A DNA stretch of 6,364 nt from Syntrophomonadaceae bacterium (GCA_007120815.1 SKMY01000170.1:1-6364); one strand, 5' to 3'. Positions 1-6,253 are shown, counted from the stretch's first letter. Translations and numbers: made by a program. Notes: generated from the sequence alone by a model not told the origin.

Positions 1-854
1 AGGGGGGGGAGGTTGGGGTCGGGAAAGCACCGGTAATCAGCGGACACAAACTTGCTTCGCATGGCCCGGGTGTACTCGTTTACCTCGTCCCAGTGCCGGG
101 TCTCCGGAAGCACCTCCCCGCCTTCTTGAAGCACATCCATCTGCCGCCGGGCTTCATATTCAATGCCCCTGTAAACGGAACGGAAGGAGTTCATGTTTTT
201 TAGCTCCGTTTTTTTGCCGAAAATATGGCTTCCCCGGGGCCTTACGCTGACATTGGCGTCACAGCGCATGGACCCTTCTTCCATTTTACAGTCGGAAATG
301 CCCAGGTAGCGCAGTATGCTGCGCAGTTTCTGTAGAAAGAGACGGGCCTCCTCCGCTGAGCGAATGTCCGGTTCCGTCACAATCTCGATAAGCGGGACGC
401 CGGCCCGGTTGAAATCGACCCGGCTGTAGGGAGAGGATAAAATATCGCCCAGGTGGATTAATTTACCCGTATCTTCCTCCAGGTGAATTTGATGGATACC
501 GATTTTTTTAGTTTCCCCGTTGTATACGATTTCCACGAATCCCCTGGTGCCGATGGGTTGGAAAAACTGGGATATCTGGTACCCTTTAGGCAGGTCGGCG
601 TAAAAGTAATTTTTTCGATCAAAAGAAATATGCCCGGCAATGGTGCAGTTCAGTGCCAGGGACGCCTTTATGGCAAACTCTACGGCCTTCGCGTTCAAAA
701 GGGGAAGGGTTTCCCCGGGAAGCCCCAGACAAACGGGGCACACCTGGGTGTTGGGATCAGCACCAAAAGCGGCGCTGCAACCGCAAAAAAGCTTGGTTTC
801 CGTTAGCAGCTCCACGTGCACTTCCAGGCCCACTACCGTTTCCATTTCGCTCAA
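1..854 (-). CDS. gatB: GatB-like subunit of a tRNA-dependent amidotransferase (5' part, gene runs off the window)
   Basis: In GatCAB, GatB binds Asp-tRNA(Asn) or Glu-tRNA(Gln), phosphorylates the side-chain carboxylate with ATP and replaces the phosphate with ammonia delivered from GatA. The window holds the first 284 codons of a family of about 475; the C-terminal tRNA-binding tail domain lies outside. Visible motifs are GLEVH at residues 9-13 with the metal-site His, paired cysteines C24/C26 and C39/C42 (structural zinc type), FDRKNYFY at 78-85, HLEEDTGK at 124-131, [15 protein letters not shown] at 149-163 and [13 protein letters not shown] at 191-203. I chose the TTG at 854: it overlaps the gatA stop as TTGA, follows a G-rich ribosome site, and the same frame has a TAA two codons upstream. 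An ATG three codons later is the alternative. Residues 267-281 deviate from the family, reading [15 protein letters not shown] where relatives have roughly SKEEAHDYRYFPEPD. The activation machinery therefore looks intact, although its partner GatA looks inactive. Confidence 0.95.
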   Translation of the reverse strand, partial: MSEMETVVGLEVHVELLTETKLFCGCSAAFGADPNTQVCPVCLGLPGETLPLLNAKAVEFAIKASLALNCTIAGHISFDRKNYFYADLPKGYQISQFFQPIGTRGFVEIVYNGETKKIGIHQIHLEEDTGKLIHLGDILSSPYSRVDFNRAGVPLIEIVTEPDIRSAEEARLFLQKLRSILRYLGISDCKMEEGSMRCDANVSVRPRGSHIFGKKTELKNMNSFRSVYRGIEYEARRQMDVLQEGGEVLPETRHWDEVNEYTRAMRSKFVSADYRCFPDPNLPP

Positions 855-2317
855 TTTTTACACCCCCCCTGGCCTTTGTCCGCTGGCACTTGGAACTTCA
901 GTGAACATTCATTTTCTATCCGCAGCGATGTTTTTAACAGGGAAAGCTCGTCTCCAAAACGGCCCATGAGCTGAAGCCCTGACGGCATCCCCGATGCTGA
1001 ATGCACGGGAAAAGTCAAGGCGGGCAGACCGGCCAGGTTTGCTGCCGCCGTAAAGTAATTCACGGGATCAGGAAGCTGCCACCGGGGTTGGGGAGCATCC
1101 AGCAGGGGTGGCGCACAGGGGGTTGTGGGGGTCAGCAGAAAGTGGTAGTGTGCCAGGCAGTCTTCCAGTTCCCGGTTTATTCGTGTACGCATTTTCTGGC
1201 TTTTCACATAGTAGTTTTCAACATACTGATCCGAGGAAAACAGGGCGCCGGAAGTTAAAAACTGCTTAAGTTTTGAACTGAAGCCGTCGGTGCGGGTGGA
1301 GATGTACATGTCCTGCAGCGACTGCCCATCTCCCCGGAAACCAAAGCGCACGCCGTCAAAATTGGCCAGATTGGAAAAAGCTTCAACGGCGCTAATAGTG
1401 GAAGCGGCCAGGTAGGCGTATTGAAAAACCTCCAGGGATACAAACTCAATCACCATCCCAGCCTTTTTTAATGCATCCAGCTGCGCCCTAAAGGCCTCCC
1501 GGACGTCAGCATCCATCCCGGGCGCTTCATGCCAGTTTTCCGGAACGGCAGCACGGAAGGTTAGGTTTTCTTCATGGTTCAACCGGTCTTCGAAACGGGG
1601 CGCAGGCTCTTTCAGGGATGTTACATCGGCGGGATCTTCCCCCGCAGCGGTTTCCAGGGCCAGGGCCAGATCCCTGGAGTTTCGAGCCATCACACCCGGT
1701 TGTGCCAGCGAAGGGGCGTAATCGATAACCCCTTTTCTGGAAATCCGCCCGTAAGAGGGTTTCAGGGCCAGCACGCCGCAAAAGGCAGCGGACTGCCTGG
1801 CTTCGCCGCAGGTATCCGAAGCCAGGGCCAGGGATGCCAGGGTAGCCACAGCAGCGGCCGCTCCGCTGCCCGCTGTCCTGTCCGGTTCCCAGGGGTTTTT
1901 TACCGTGCCATAATGAGAACTGTTCCCCCAAGACCCCACACCAAACTCTTCCATGTTTGCTTTTCCGACAACGATTGCACCCTGGTTTTTCAAAAGCTCA
2001 ACCACCCGGGCATGCCAGGGGGGCTCGTAGGCAGCAAGCATCCTGGACCCGCAGGTGGTGGCCAGGTTGGCTGTACAAATATTGTCTGCCAGGACAGTCG
2101 TTGCCCCGGCCAGGGGCAAGGTTTTTCCTTCCCGGAGGGCTTCTTTAATCACGGTTACTTCCTGGAAAACTTGCTGCGGTTCAAAAGATATAAAAAGCTG
2201 CAGGTTTTGACTTTTGGAGCAAAGAAAAGCAAGGTCCCCGGGCATGTTGTCCAGCAGGTCCGGCTTTTCGTTTACCCGTTCGGCCAATTCACGAAGGGGC
2301 AGGTTCATTAAGTCCAC
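851..2317 (-). CDS. gatA: GatA-like amidase-family subunit lacking the catalytic triad (predicted pseudoenzyme)
   Basis: Normal GatA hydrolyses glutamine with a Lys-cisSer-Ser triad and channels ammonia to GatB. This 488-residue protein has family length and clear homology from the N terminus ([11 protein letters not shown]) through [49 protein letters not shown] and [11 protein letters not shown] to GLQLMGR. The active site is gone. The Lys of the IKDN motif is Ala77 (VLADN). The loop normally VPGGSSGGSAAAVA is three residues shorter and reads [11 protein letters not shown], near residues 148-158. The nucleophilic Ser of SDTGGSIRQP is Glu172 ([10 protein letters not shown]). Sites linked to glutamine binding also differ: a conserved KRR is KQF near 351-353, and the Asp before NLAG is Asn420. 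Codons run in frame through all these places, so they are not frameshift artefacts. I chose the GTG start at 2317 because AAAGGAG lies seven bases upstream; an ATG at 2368 would add 17 residues unlike the family. It overlaps gatB by four bases. A scaffold role for GatB is likely. Confidence 0.93.
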   Translation of the reverse strand: MDLMNLPLRELAERVNEKPDLLDNMPGDLAFLCSKSQNLQLFISFEPQQVFQEVTVIKEALREGKTLPLAGATTVLADNICTANLATTCGSRMLAAYEPPWHARVVELLKNQGAIVVGKANMEEFGVGSWGNSSHYGTVKNPWEPDRTAGSGAAAAVATLASLALASDTCGEARQSAAFCGVLALKPSYGRISRKGVIDYAPSLAQPGVMARNSRDLALALETAAGEDPADVTSLKEPAPRFEDRLNHEENLTFRAAVPENWHEAPGMDADVREAFRAQLDALKKAGMVIEFVSLEVFQYAYLAASTISAVEAFSNLANFDGVRFGFRGDGQSLQDMYISTRTDGFSSKLKQFLTSGALFSSDQYVENYYVKSQKMRTRINRELEDCLAHYHFLLTPTTPCAPPLLDAPQPRWQLPDPVNYFTAAANLAGLPALTFPVHSASGMPSGLQLMGRFGDELSLLKTSLRIENECSLKFQVPADKGQGGCKN

Positions 2318-2324
2318 GACAAAT

Positions 2325-2331
2325 CTCCTTT
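2325..2331 (-). promoter_or_regulatory. Ribosome binding site that sets the gatA GTG start
   Basis: AAAGGAG on the minus strand ends seven bases before the GTG at 2317, an ideal spacing. It lies inside the longer reading frame that would begin at ATG 2368, which has a weaker GGGG site five bases upstream. The family N terminus begins near residue 1 of the GTG version, which favours it. Confidence 0.75.
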
Positions 2332-2390
2332 CTTTAATAAATGGCGGCGTGTCCGTTGGTTCTTTCATTCACGCCCCTGTTTTATCTGTG

Positions 2391-2681
2391 TTATTCCTCA
2401 ACGATTCGGGGAACATGGAAACAGTATTCATCGGCATCGGCCGCATTTTGCAGCGTTTTTTCCAGTGGAAGCGAAGGCGTTTTTTCATCCTTTCGCATCC
2501 TGCCCGCCTGATTGTGTCCATAAAAAGTGGCAGGTATATCCTTGAGCACGCTTTCAGAAACGGTGTCCAGCTGTTCCATAAGGGCGAGGCTGGTTTTTAG
2601 TACCTGTTCCTTTTCTTCCGCATCCAGGTTTACTCGTGCGTCCAGGGCGGCTTTTTCGATTTGTTCAGGGCCGGTTGTCAT
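2391..2681 (-). CDS. gatC: GatC-like small subunit of a tRNA-dependent amidotransferase
   Basis: GatC is the small belt-like subunit that wraps around the GatA-GatB interface and stabilises GatA; it has no active site. This 96-residue protein has family length. The N-terminal helical part (EQIEKAALDARVNLDAEEKE) resembles the usual segment VARLARLELSEEE, the middle has DEKTPSLPLEKTLQNAAD as in family DEVRPSLPREEALANAP, and the C terminus HVPRIVEE matches the conserved FxVPkvVE ending. I placed the start at the ATG at 2681 because AAAGG at 2691-2695 sits nine bases ahead of it; the ATG at 2690 directly abuts that site with no spacing. It is the first gene of the leftward gatCAB operon, 73 bases before the gatA GTG. 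Presence of all three subunits in normal order argues that the complex is still assembled even though its GatA lacks catalytic residues. Confidence 0.9.
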   Translation of the reverse strand: MTTGPEQIEKAALDARVNLDAEEKEQVLKTSLALMEQLDTVSESVLKDIPATFYGHNQAGRMRKDEKTPSLPLEKTLQNAADADEYCFHVPRIVEE

Positions 2682-2824
2682 GTTTTTCATCCTTTCATCA
2701 TCATGCCGTGTTCTTTGCTATCTTAATTTTCCACAAAAGAAACTAAAGTCCTTCCATAGCGGCGGATTACCTCTAGAAAACCGCGTTTGTGCTGGTATAA
2801 ACGTATTTTCTACTTCGGGCAGCG

Positions 2825-2854
2825 GCTATAATCCCTCTTTAAGTCTGCAGTCAA
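2825..2854 (-). promoter_or_regulatory. Candidate sigma-A promoter for gatCAB
   Basis: On the minus strand TTGACT (2849-2854) is followed after 18 bases by TATAGC (2825-2830). The -35 matches five of six and the -10 four of six consensus bases. Transcription would start near 2818, giving a leader of about 135 bases before gatC. No terminator-like hairpin is obvious in this leader. Confidence 0.45.
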
Positions 2855-3035
2855 CAAAAAACCGACTGGGGAGCATTTGGTTCACTCCAGGCATCTCAGG
2901 CTTCTCGGCCTTTCATTTACTCCAGCGGGGCGGTGGCCCTGGAAAGAAACTTTTTCGGATTCTAGCATATATATAGAAACAGCTTTACATAGATCACATA
3001 AAAGAAAGGAGTAAAAGTGTAAGGCGGGCCATTAT

Positions 3036-3064
3036 TTGACAAATATATGTCGCTATTTTATACT
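3036..3064 (+). promoter_or_regulatory. Sigma-A promoter for asnB
   Basis: TTGACA (3036-3041), a 17-base spacer, then TATACT (3059-3064): a near-perfect housekeeping promoter in AT-rich DNA. Transcription would begin near 3071, about 42 bases before the asnB ATG. An imperfect inverted repeat GACA-n6-TGTC (3038-3051) overlaps the -35 element and could be an operator half-site pair, though it is short. Confidence 0.8.
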
Positions 3065-3112
3065 ATTAACGGAGGAGTACAAAAATCTATACTTAGGGAG
3101 CGATTTTAAAAA

Positions 3113-4594
3113 ATGAGTGGTATCGCCGTTTCGTACGGCAGTTCCGAAGAAGCAGACTTAAAGAGGATGCTATCCAAGCTGGAACACCGGGGCGAATTAT
3201 CCGGAATAGAATCTCTGGATAACATCAGCATGGGCTACCGGAGCAATCACGTTAATCAGCTTATCGGAGATGAAACGCCGGGAGAATCAGACACATTCTC
3301 CATCAACGGCAAGGCCTGTGCAGTCTGCGACGGCTACCTGTTCAATGACGAGCTGTTTGACCACGATAACAGCAGTCTGGTTGCTGGCATGTTTCAGGAG
3401 AAAGGAACCCGTTTCGTAGAGGACCTGGAAGGAACCTTTGCCCTGGCGGTTACAGACGGCAGTTCTTTTTTAGTCGCCCGGGACCCCTTCGGCATCAAGC
3501 CATTATACTACGGTAATGAAAAGGGCACCACGTATTTTGCGTCGGAAATAAAGGAACTGGTAGAAGTCACTGAGGACATCAATGTATTTCCCCCCGGCCA
3601 TTATTACACCCCCCGTCACGGTTTCCAGCCCTACGGGCAGGTAGCGGGGGAAAAAAGGGTGATAACAAAGGACCCGGAAAAAGCCGCCCGCCAGTTAAAG
3701 CAGCTGATGGTTCAAGCCGTGGAAAGACGCTTTCTAGAAAATGAACGGCCCGGAATCCTGCTGAGCGGAGGCCTGGACAGCAGCGTTGTCGCCGCGGCTG
3801 CCAGGAACATTACGGAAAACCTGGAAACCTTTTCCGTGGGGCTTTGGGGCAGTCCCGACCTGGAAGCCGCCCGGTTGGTGGCTCGCCACCTGGGTTCTAA
3901 GCACCGCGAGCATGTGTACACGGAAGAAGAGATCATGCAGGTCTTAGCCCAGGTCATCTACCACCTGGAGTCTTTTGATGCCCCCCTGGTACAAAGCGCC
4001 ATTGCCAATTATTTCGCCTCCAAGCTGGCAGCGGAAGCTGGCTGTCATTCGATTTTATGTGGGGAAGGGGCCGATGAACTCTTTGGCGGCTACCATTATG
4101 TAAAAGACCTGGGATCCGAAGAAGCCGTGGAACAGGAACTTATGAATATTATCTCCATCGGCCACGCCATGGGCTTTCAGCGGGTTGACCGTATGAACAG
4201 CGCCCATTCCCTGGAATCTCACGTGCCCTTTATGGATCAGGATGTGGTGGAATTCGCTGCAGCAGTGCCCCTGGATTGGAAAATATTCGGTAAAGAGCAA
4301 ACAGAAAAATGGATTCTGCGCACGGCCTTTACCCATGACCTGCCGGAAAAAATAGTCTGGCGTCGCAAGGCCCAGTTCAGCCACGGAACCGGGTGCAACA
4401 AAATGATGGAGCAGGTCGCCGAAGCGCGGATATCCGATGAGGAATTTTACAAGGCCCAAAACGAAAACGAAGGCATTATGCTTCGAACCAAAGAAGAATG
4501 CCTGTACTACCACATTTTTAAAACCTTTTACCCCCAGGATTCCGCGGCACAATCCGTGGTTCAGTGGTCAAGCCTGGAGGGAGATAACACATGA
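3113..4594 (+). CDS. asnB: AsnB-like asparagine synthetase lacking glutaminase residues (predicted ammonia-dependent or repurposed)
   Basis: AsnB makes asparagine from aspartate, ATP and glutamine with an N-terminal class II glutaminase and a C-terminal synthetase. In this 493-residue protein the synthetase half closely resembles E. coli-type AsnB: PP-loop SGGLDSS at 218-224, SVGLWGSPDL at 241-250, GEGADELFGGY at 317-327, LESHVPFMD at 367-375 and WRRKAQFSHG at 416-425. The N-terminal half keeps its fold (ARDPFGIKPLYY at 122-133) but not its active site. It starts MSGIAV, so the essential Cys2 is Ser. HRGPD is HRGEL, the RLSI segment carrying the glutamine-binding Arg is missing, NGEIYN is DGYLFN, the later Asp aligns with Asn86, and a loop there is about 11 residues shorter. 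An in-frame TAA at 3107-3109 excludes an earlier start. AGGGAG (3095-3100) is 12 bases upstream, a long spacing. Likely activity is ammonia-dependent asparagine synthesis; another amide- or peptide-forming acyl transfer is possible, as in Cys-less relatives such as beta-lactam synthetases. Confidence 0.93.
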   Translation: MSGIAVSYGSSEEADLKRMLSKLEHRGELSGIESLDNISMGYRSNHVNQLIGDETPGESDTFSINGKACAVCDGYLFNDELFDHDNSSLVAGMFQEKGTRFVEDLEGTFALAVTDGSSFLVARDPFGIKPLYYGNEKGTTYFASEIKELVEVTEDINVFPPGHYYTPRHGFQPYGQVAGEKRVITKDPEKAARQLKQLMVQAVERRFLENERPGILLSGGLDSSVVAAAARNITENLETFSVGLWGSPDLEAARLVARHLGSKHREHVYTEEEIMQVLAQVIYHLESFDAPLVQSAIANYFASKLAAEAGCHSILCGEGADELFGGYHYVKDLGSEEAVEQELMNIISIGHAMGFQRVDRMNSAHSLESHVPFMDQDVVEFAAAVPLDWKIFGKEQTEKWILRTAFTHDLPEKIVWRRKAQFSHGTGCNKMMEQVAEARISDEEFYKAQNENEGIMLRTKEECLYYHIFKTFYPQDSAAQSVVQWSSLEGDNT

Positions 4595-4616
4595 TAATCA
4601 CGAACGCGATTATCTC
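4581..4616 (+). repeat. Two mutually exclusive 7-bp inverted repeats at the end of asnB
   Basis: GAGATAA (4581-4587) can pair with TTATCTC (4610-4616), and GATAATC (4593-4599) can pair with GATTATC (4608-4614). They share the same 3' arm, so only one can form. Either would cover or flank the asnB stop and the small reading frame's start. The stems are AT-rich and their function is unknown. Confidence 0.5.
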
Positions 4617-4620
4617 ATAG
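4591..4620 (+). CDS. Possible 9-codon coupled reading frame (MIITNAIIS)
   Basis: Its ATG overlaps the asnB stop as ATGA and lies behind a strong GGAGGGAG ribosome site (4577-4584), so ribosomes could plausibly start here. It encodes nine residues, four of them Ile, and stops nine bases before the terminator stem at 4630. It matches no family I know. It may be a coupled leader-like peptide or a chance product of the GGAGGGAG and ATGA sequences. Confidence 0.35.
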   Translation: MIITNAIIS

Positions 4621-4629
4621 GGAACGCAG

Positions 4630-4663
4630 CAAACCCCGGCCGTTTTCCGGGGTTTGTTTTTTT
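4630..4663 (+). terminator. Intrinsic terminator after asnB
   Basis: A perfect 10-bp stem, CAAACCCCGG (4630-4639) with CCGGGGTTTG (4647-4656), has a 7-base loop and is followed directly by seven T residues (4657-4663). It ends the asnB transcript and separates it from the lipid kinase gene. Confidence 0.93.
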
Positions 4664-4741
4664 AAGGACATACAGCGAAGCAGGAATTATGCAAGTTCTG
4701 AGGAATATATAACTGCAAAAATATGGAGCACAGCTATTATA

Positions 4742-5686
4742 ATGAAAAACAGCAAACGGTTCCTCATTGTAAATCCAGCCGCTTCCAGCGGAAAGGCGGG
4801 GAAAAGATGGCCCCGGGTTAAACAACAGCTCCTGGCCCAAGGGCTTTCTTTTGACTATCAATTGACCGGCGGCCCGGGGGATGCCACCGATTTTGCCCTG
4901 CAGGCCCTTCAGCAGGGCTACACCGCGATTGTGGCGGTTGGGGGAGACGGCACACTTAACGAGGTGGCTAACGGCTTTTTCCAGGCCGATGAAATAACCC
5001 GCAGCCAGGCCGTCCTGGGGCTCATACCGGAAGGTACAGGAGGCGACTTCGCCCGCCTGATGAATATTCCCCGGGACATTAAGGCCTGTGCGTCTCTGAT
5101 CGCCCGTGAAGAAACGCACCTTATCGACGTGGCCCATGCCAGGTATCATCTGTCAGGTGGGAACAGCGCAGCAGCCATCACCTCTACCCGTTATTTTTGC
5201 AATACCGCCGACGTGGGCCTGGGCGGCGCCACCATTGCCTTAATGCGGCGAATGAGGAAATACCTGGGCGGTTTTTTGTCTTACTACGCGGCCATGGTTT
5301 TTTCCATGCTCTTTTATCAAAACCGGGAAATTACGGCGGTGATTGACGGTTGTGAAGCCTGGACGGGGAAAGTGGTTACCCTGGTGGTGGGCAATGGACA
5401 ATATTTTGGCGGGGGGATGAAGATTACCCCCACGGCGCTGCCCAATGACGGCTTACTGGATGTTCTCCTGGTTACAGACATGAGCAAGACCCGCCTTTTG
5501 TTCAACTCTCCCCGGGTCTACAAAGGAACTCACCTGGACATCAAAGGCGTTGAATGGTTCCAGGGGCGTCACATTTTCATTCAATCGGCCCAAAACAATG
5601 TACCTTTTGAAATGGACGGTGAATATCTCGGCAGGGCGCCTGTAGAGATTCGCATTCTCCCCGGGGCCCTGCGGTTTATTGTCTAG
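4742..5686 (+). CDS. Diacylglycerol kinase-family lipid kinase (YegS/DgkB/BmrU type)
   Basis: Members phosphorylate diacylglycerol or a related lipid with ATP at the cytoplasmic membrane face; DgkB recycles diacylglycerol in Gram-positive lipoteichoic acid synthesis, but the exact lipid cannot be read from sequence. The 314-residue protein has family length (about 300). Visible are the N-terminal FLIVNPAASSGKAGK at 7-21, the nucleotide-binding GGDGTLNEVANG at 67-78, PEGTGGDFARLMNIP at 96-110 (many relatives have GTANDFAR), NTADVGLGG at 154-162, GNGQYFGGGMKITPTALPNDGLLD at 217-240 in two adjoining motifs, and EMDGE at 290-294. No signal peptide or clear membrane span is seen. The ATG at 4742 gives the exact family N terminus, although its ribosome site is weak (GGAG at 4725-4728, 13 bases upstream). 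No strong promoter is visible between it and the terminator at 4630-4663, so its transcription may rely on a weak site or on readthrough. Confidence 0.92.
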   Translation: MKNSKRFLIVNPAASSGKAGKRWPRVKQQLLAQGLSFDYQLTGGPGDATDFALQALQQGYTAIVAVGGDGTLNEVANGFFQADEITRSQAVLGLIPEGTGGDFARLMNIPRDIKACASLIAREETHLIDVAHARYHLSGGNSAAAITSTRYFCNTADVGLGGATIALMRRMRKYLGGFLSYYAAMVFSMLFYQNREITAVIDGCEAWTGKVVTLVVGNGQYFGGGMKITPTALPNDGLLDVLLVTDMSKTRLLFNSPRVYKGTHLDIKGVEWFQGRHIFIQSAQNNVPFEMDGEYLGRAPVEIRILPGALRFIV

Positions 5687-5711
5687 TACGGCGTTTCCGC
5701 TTCCCCGGTAT

Positions 5712-5806
5712 CGGCTCCGGTTATCTTCTCGGAAAGCGCCGGGGCTTAGTTCAAGCTTCCGCCGGCCGACCTGCAAACTTAAGCGTAACGGCTCCGGTTG
5801 ATCTTC
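5712..5806. repeat. Near-identical 17/18-base direct repeats downstream of the lipid kinase gene
   Basis: CGGCTCCGGTTATCTTC (5712-5728) recurs as CGGCTCCGGTTGATCTTC (5789-5806), differing by one inserted base. A related shorter pair, TTCAAGCTTCCGCC (about 5750-5763) and TTTAAACTTCCGCC (about 5880-5893), lies nearby. The 5687-5904 gap otherwise holds only the terminator. These could be remnants of a duplicated intergenic element; function is unknown. Confidence 0.6.
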
Positions 5807-5818
5807 AAGCAAGGCAAT

Positions 5819-5850
5819 AAAAAAGGCCGCCAGTGAGGCGTGCCTTTTTT
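5819..5850. terminator. Bidirectional intrinsic terminator between the lipid kinase and dodecin genes
   Basis: AAAAAAGGC (5819-5827) and CGCC (5828-5831) pair with GGCG (5837-5840) and GCCTTTTTT (5842-5850), with one bulged T. The A run on one side and T run on the other let it stop transcripts from either direction, fitting the convergent genes that flank it. Confidence 0.85.
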
Positions 5851-5904
5851 GAACATGCCTGGTCCTAAAAAACCCTTTATTTAAACTTCCGCCTTGAACG
5901 CTTA

Positions 5905-6108
5905 TTAGTCCTGATATTTAAATGAAACGTTTAGCTTAACCCGGAAGAACAGCCTGCCTTCCTCTAATTTAACATCCATCTCTTTTACTTCTGCCACCCG
6001 GAGGTCTCTTAAAGACTTCGATGCAGTGTCCACAGCAACACGAGCAGCATCTTCCCAGGATTTTTCACTGGTGCCGATAATTTCAATCACCTTGTATACG
6101 CTTTCCAT
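5905..6108 (-). CDS. Dodecin family protein
   Basis: Dodecins are about 70-residue proteins that form hollow dodecamers; classic ones store or buffer flavins, others bind calcium or lack a known ligand. This 67-residue protein matches end to end: VYKVIEIIGTSEKSWEDAAR at residues 4-23, then ASKSLRDLR helix at 29-37, EVKEMDV strand and a final RVKLNVSFKY strand at 56-65. The Trp that stacks on flavin in the haloarchaeal protein (LRNLRW) is Val38 here, and the Gln of the WQV strand is Arg56, so standard flavin sandwiching is unlikely. Its start is clear: AAAGGAGGTG at 6113-6122 precedes the ATG by a few bases. It is a single-gene unit with its own promoter and a shared terminator at 5819-5850, and sits divergently from the next gene. 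Confidence 0.9.
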   Translation of the reverse strand: MESVYKVIEIIGTSEKSWEDAARVAVDTASKSLRDLRVAEVKEMDVKLEEGRLFFRVKLNVSFKYQD

Positions 6109-6141
6109 AGTACACCTCCTTTCAACAATTTACTTCTTAAC

Positions 6142-6170
6142 ATTTTACATTGCTTTTTTAGGTTTGTCAA
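6142..6170 (-). promoter_or_regulatory. Sigma-A promoter for the dodecin gene
   Basis: On the minus strand a perfect TTGACA (6165-6170), a 17-base spacer and TAAAAT (6142-6147) lie about 35 bases before the gene. Together with the AAAGGAGGTG ribosome site this predicts strong expression. Confidence 0.85.
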
Positions 6171-6253
6171 TATTTCAATAGTTAAATAATTTCGCGCAAT
6201 TCAAACAATATCTGCTGCTTGTTCCATCGGGAATACAAATTTGGGGCTCATGT

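Larger units (their letters stand above)
2691..3112. other. Gene-free divergent control region between gatC and asnB
   Basis: No convincing gene lies here; reading frames crossing it lack family resemblance and good starts. It holds a candidate leftward promoter for gatCAB (2825-2854), a near-consensus rightward promoter for asnB (3036-3064), a pair of direct repeats TTYACTCCAG (2881-2890 and 2916-2925), a bulged hairpin-like sequence at about 2922-2942 (CCAGcGG with CCCTGG), and an AT-rich stretch at 2965-2985. At 3004-3022 a good ribosome site is followed by GTG-TAA, a start with an immediate stop, probably by chance. I looked for T-box and riboswitch signatures on both strands and saw none. 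Confidence 0.7.

Noticed and set aside
2..9. Eight-base G/C run inside gatB as a phase-variation switch
   Set aside because: It encodes the conserved Pro-rich end of the PDPNLPP motif and a single run of this length in GC-rich coding DNA is weak evidence.
851..870. Frameshift-made GatA-GatB fusion at the seven-base G run (863-869 on the plus strand as C)
   Set aside because: The gatB frame has a TAA two codons before its TTG start, so slipping on the run cannot join the two proteins.
1747..1900. GatA active-site changes being sequencing frameshifts
   Set aside because: I translated this stretch in frame: conserved motifs before (NPWEPDRT) and after ([17 protein letters not shown]) the altered sites stay in the same frame, so the changes are real substitutions and a three-residue deletion in this sequence.
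1574..2311. Long rightward open frame opposite gatA (245 codons)
   Set aside because: It lies antisense to a well-conserved gene and its translation is Gly/Arg/Gln-rich low-quality sequence with no family resemblance; it is a shadow of gatA codon usage.
2527..2976. Rightward open frame across gatC and the control region (149 codons)
   Set aside because: Its first part is antisense to gatC, the rest is Ser/Phe/Leu-rich with no family resemblance, and it lacks a good ribosome site.
2691..3112. T-box or riboswitch leader ahead of gatC or asnB
   Set aside because: No TGGNACCGCG-type T-box sequence or terminator/antiterminator pair is visible on either strand; the only GCGG/CCGC pairing near 2762-2784 is short.
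4055..4552. Leftward open frame opposite asnB (165 codons)
   Set aside because: It is antisense to conserved synthetase motifs and has no recognisable domain; it is a shadow frame.
4738..4743. TATAAT overlapping the lipid kinase ATG as its promoter
   Set aside because: It would place transcription start inside the gene, and no acceptable -35 lies 17 bases upstream.
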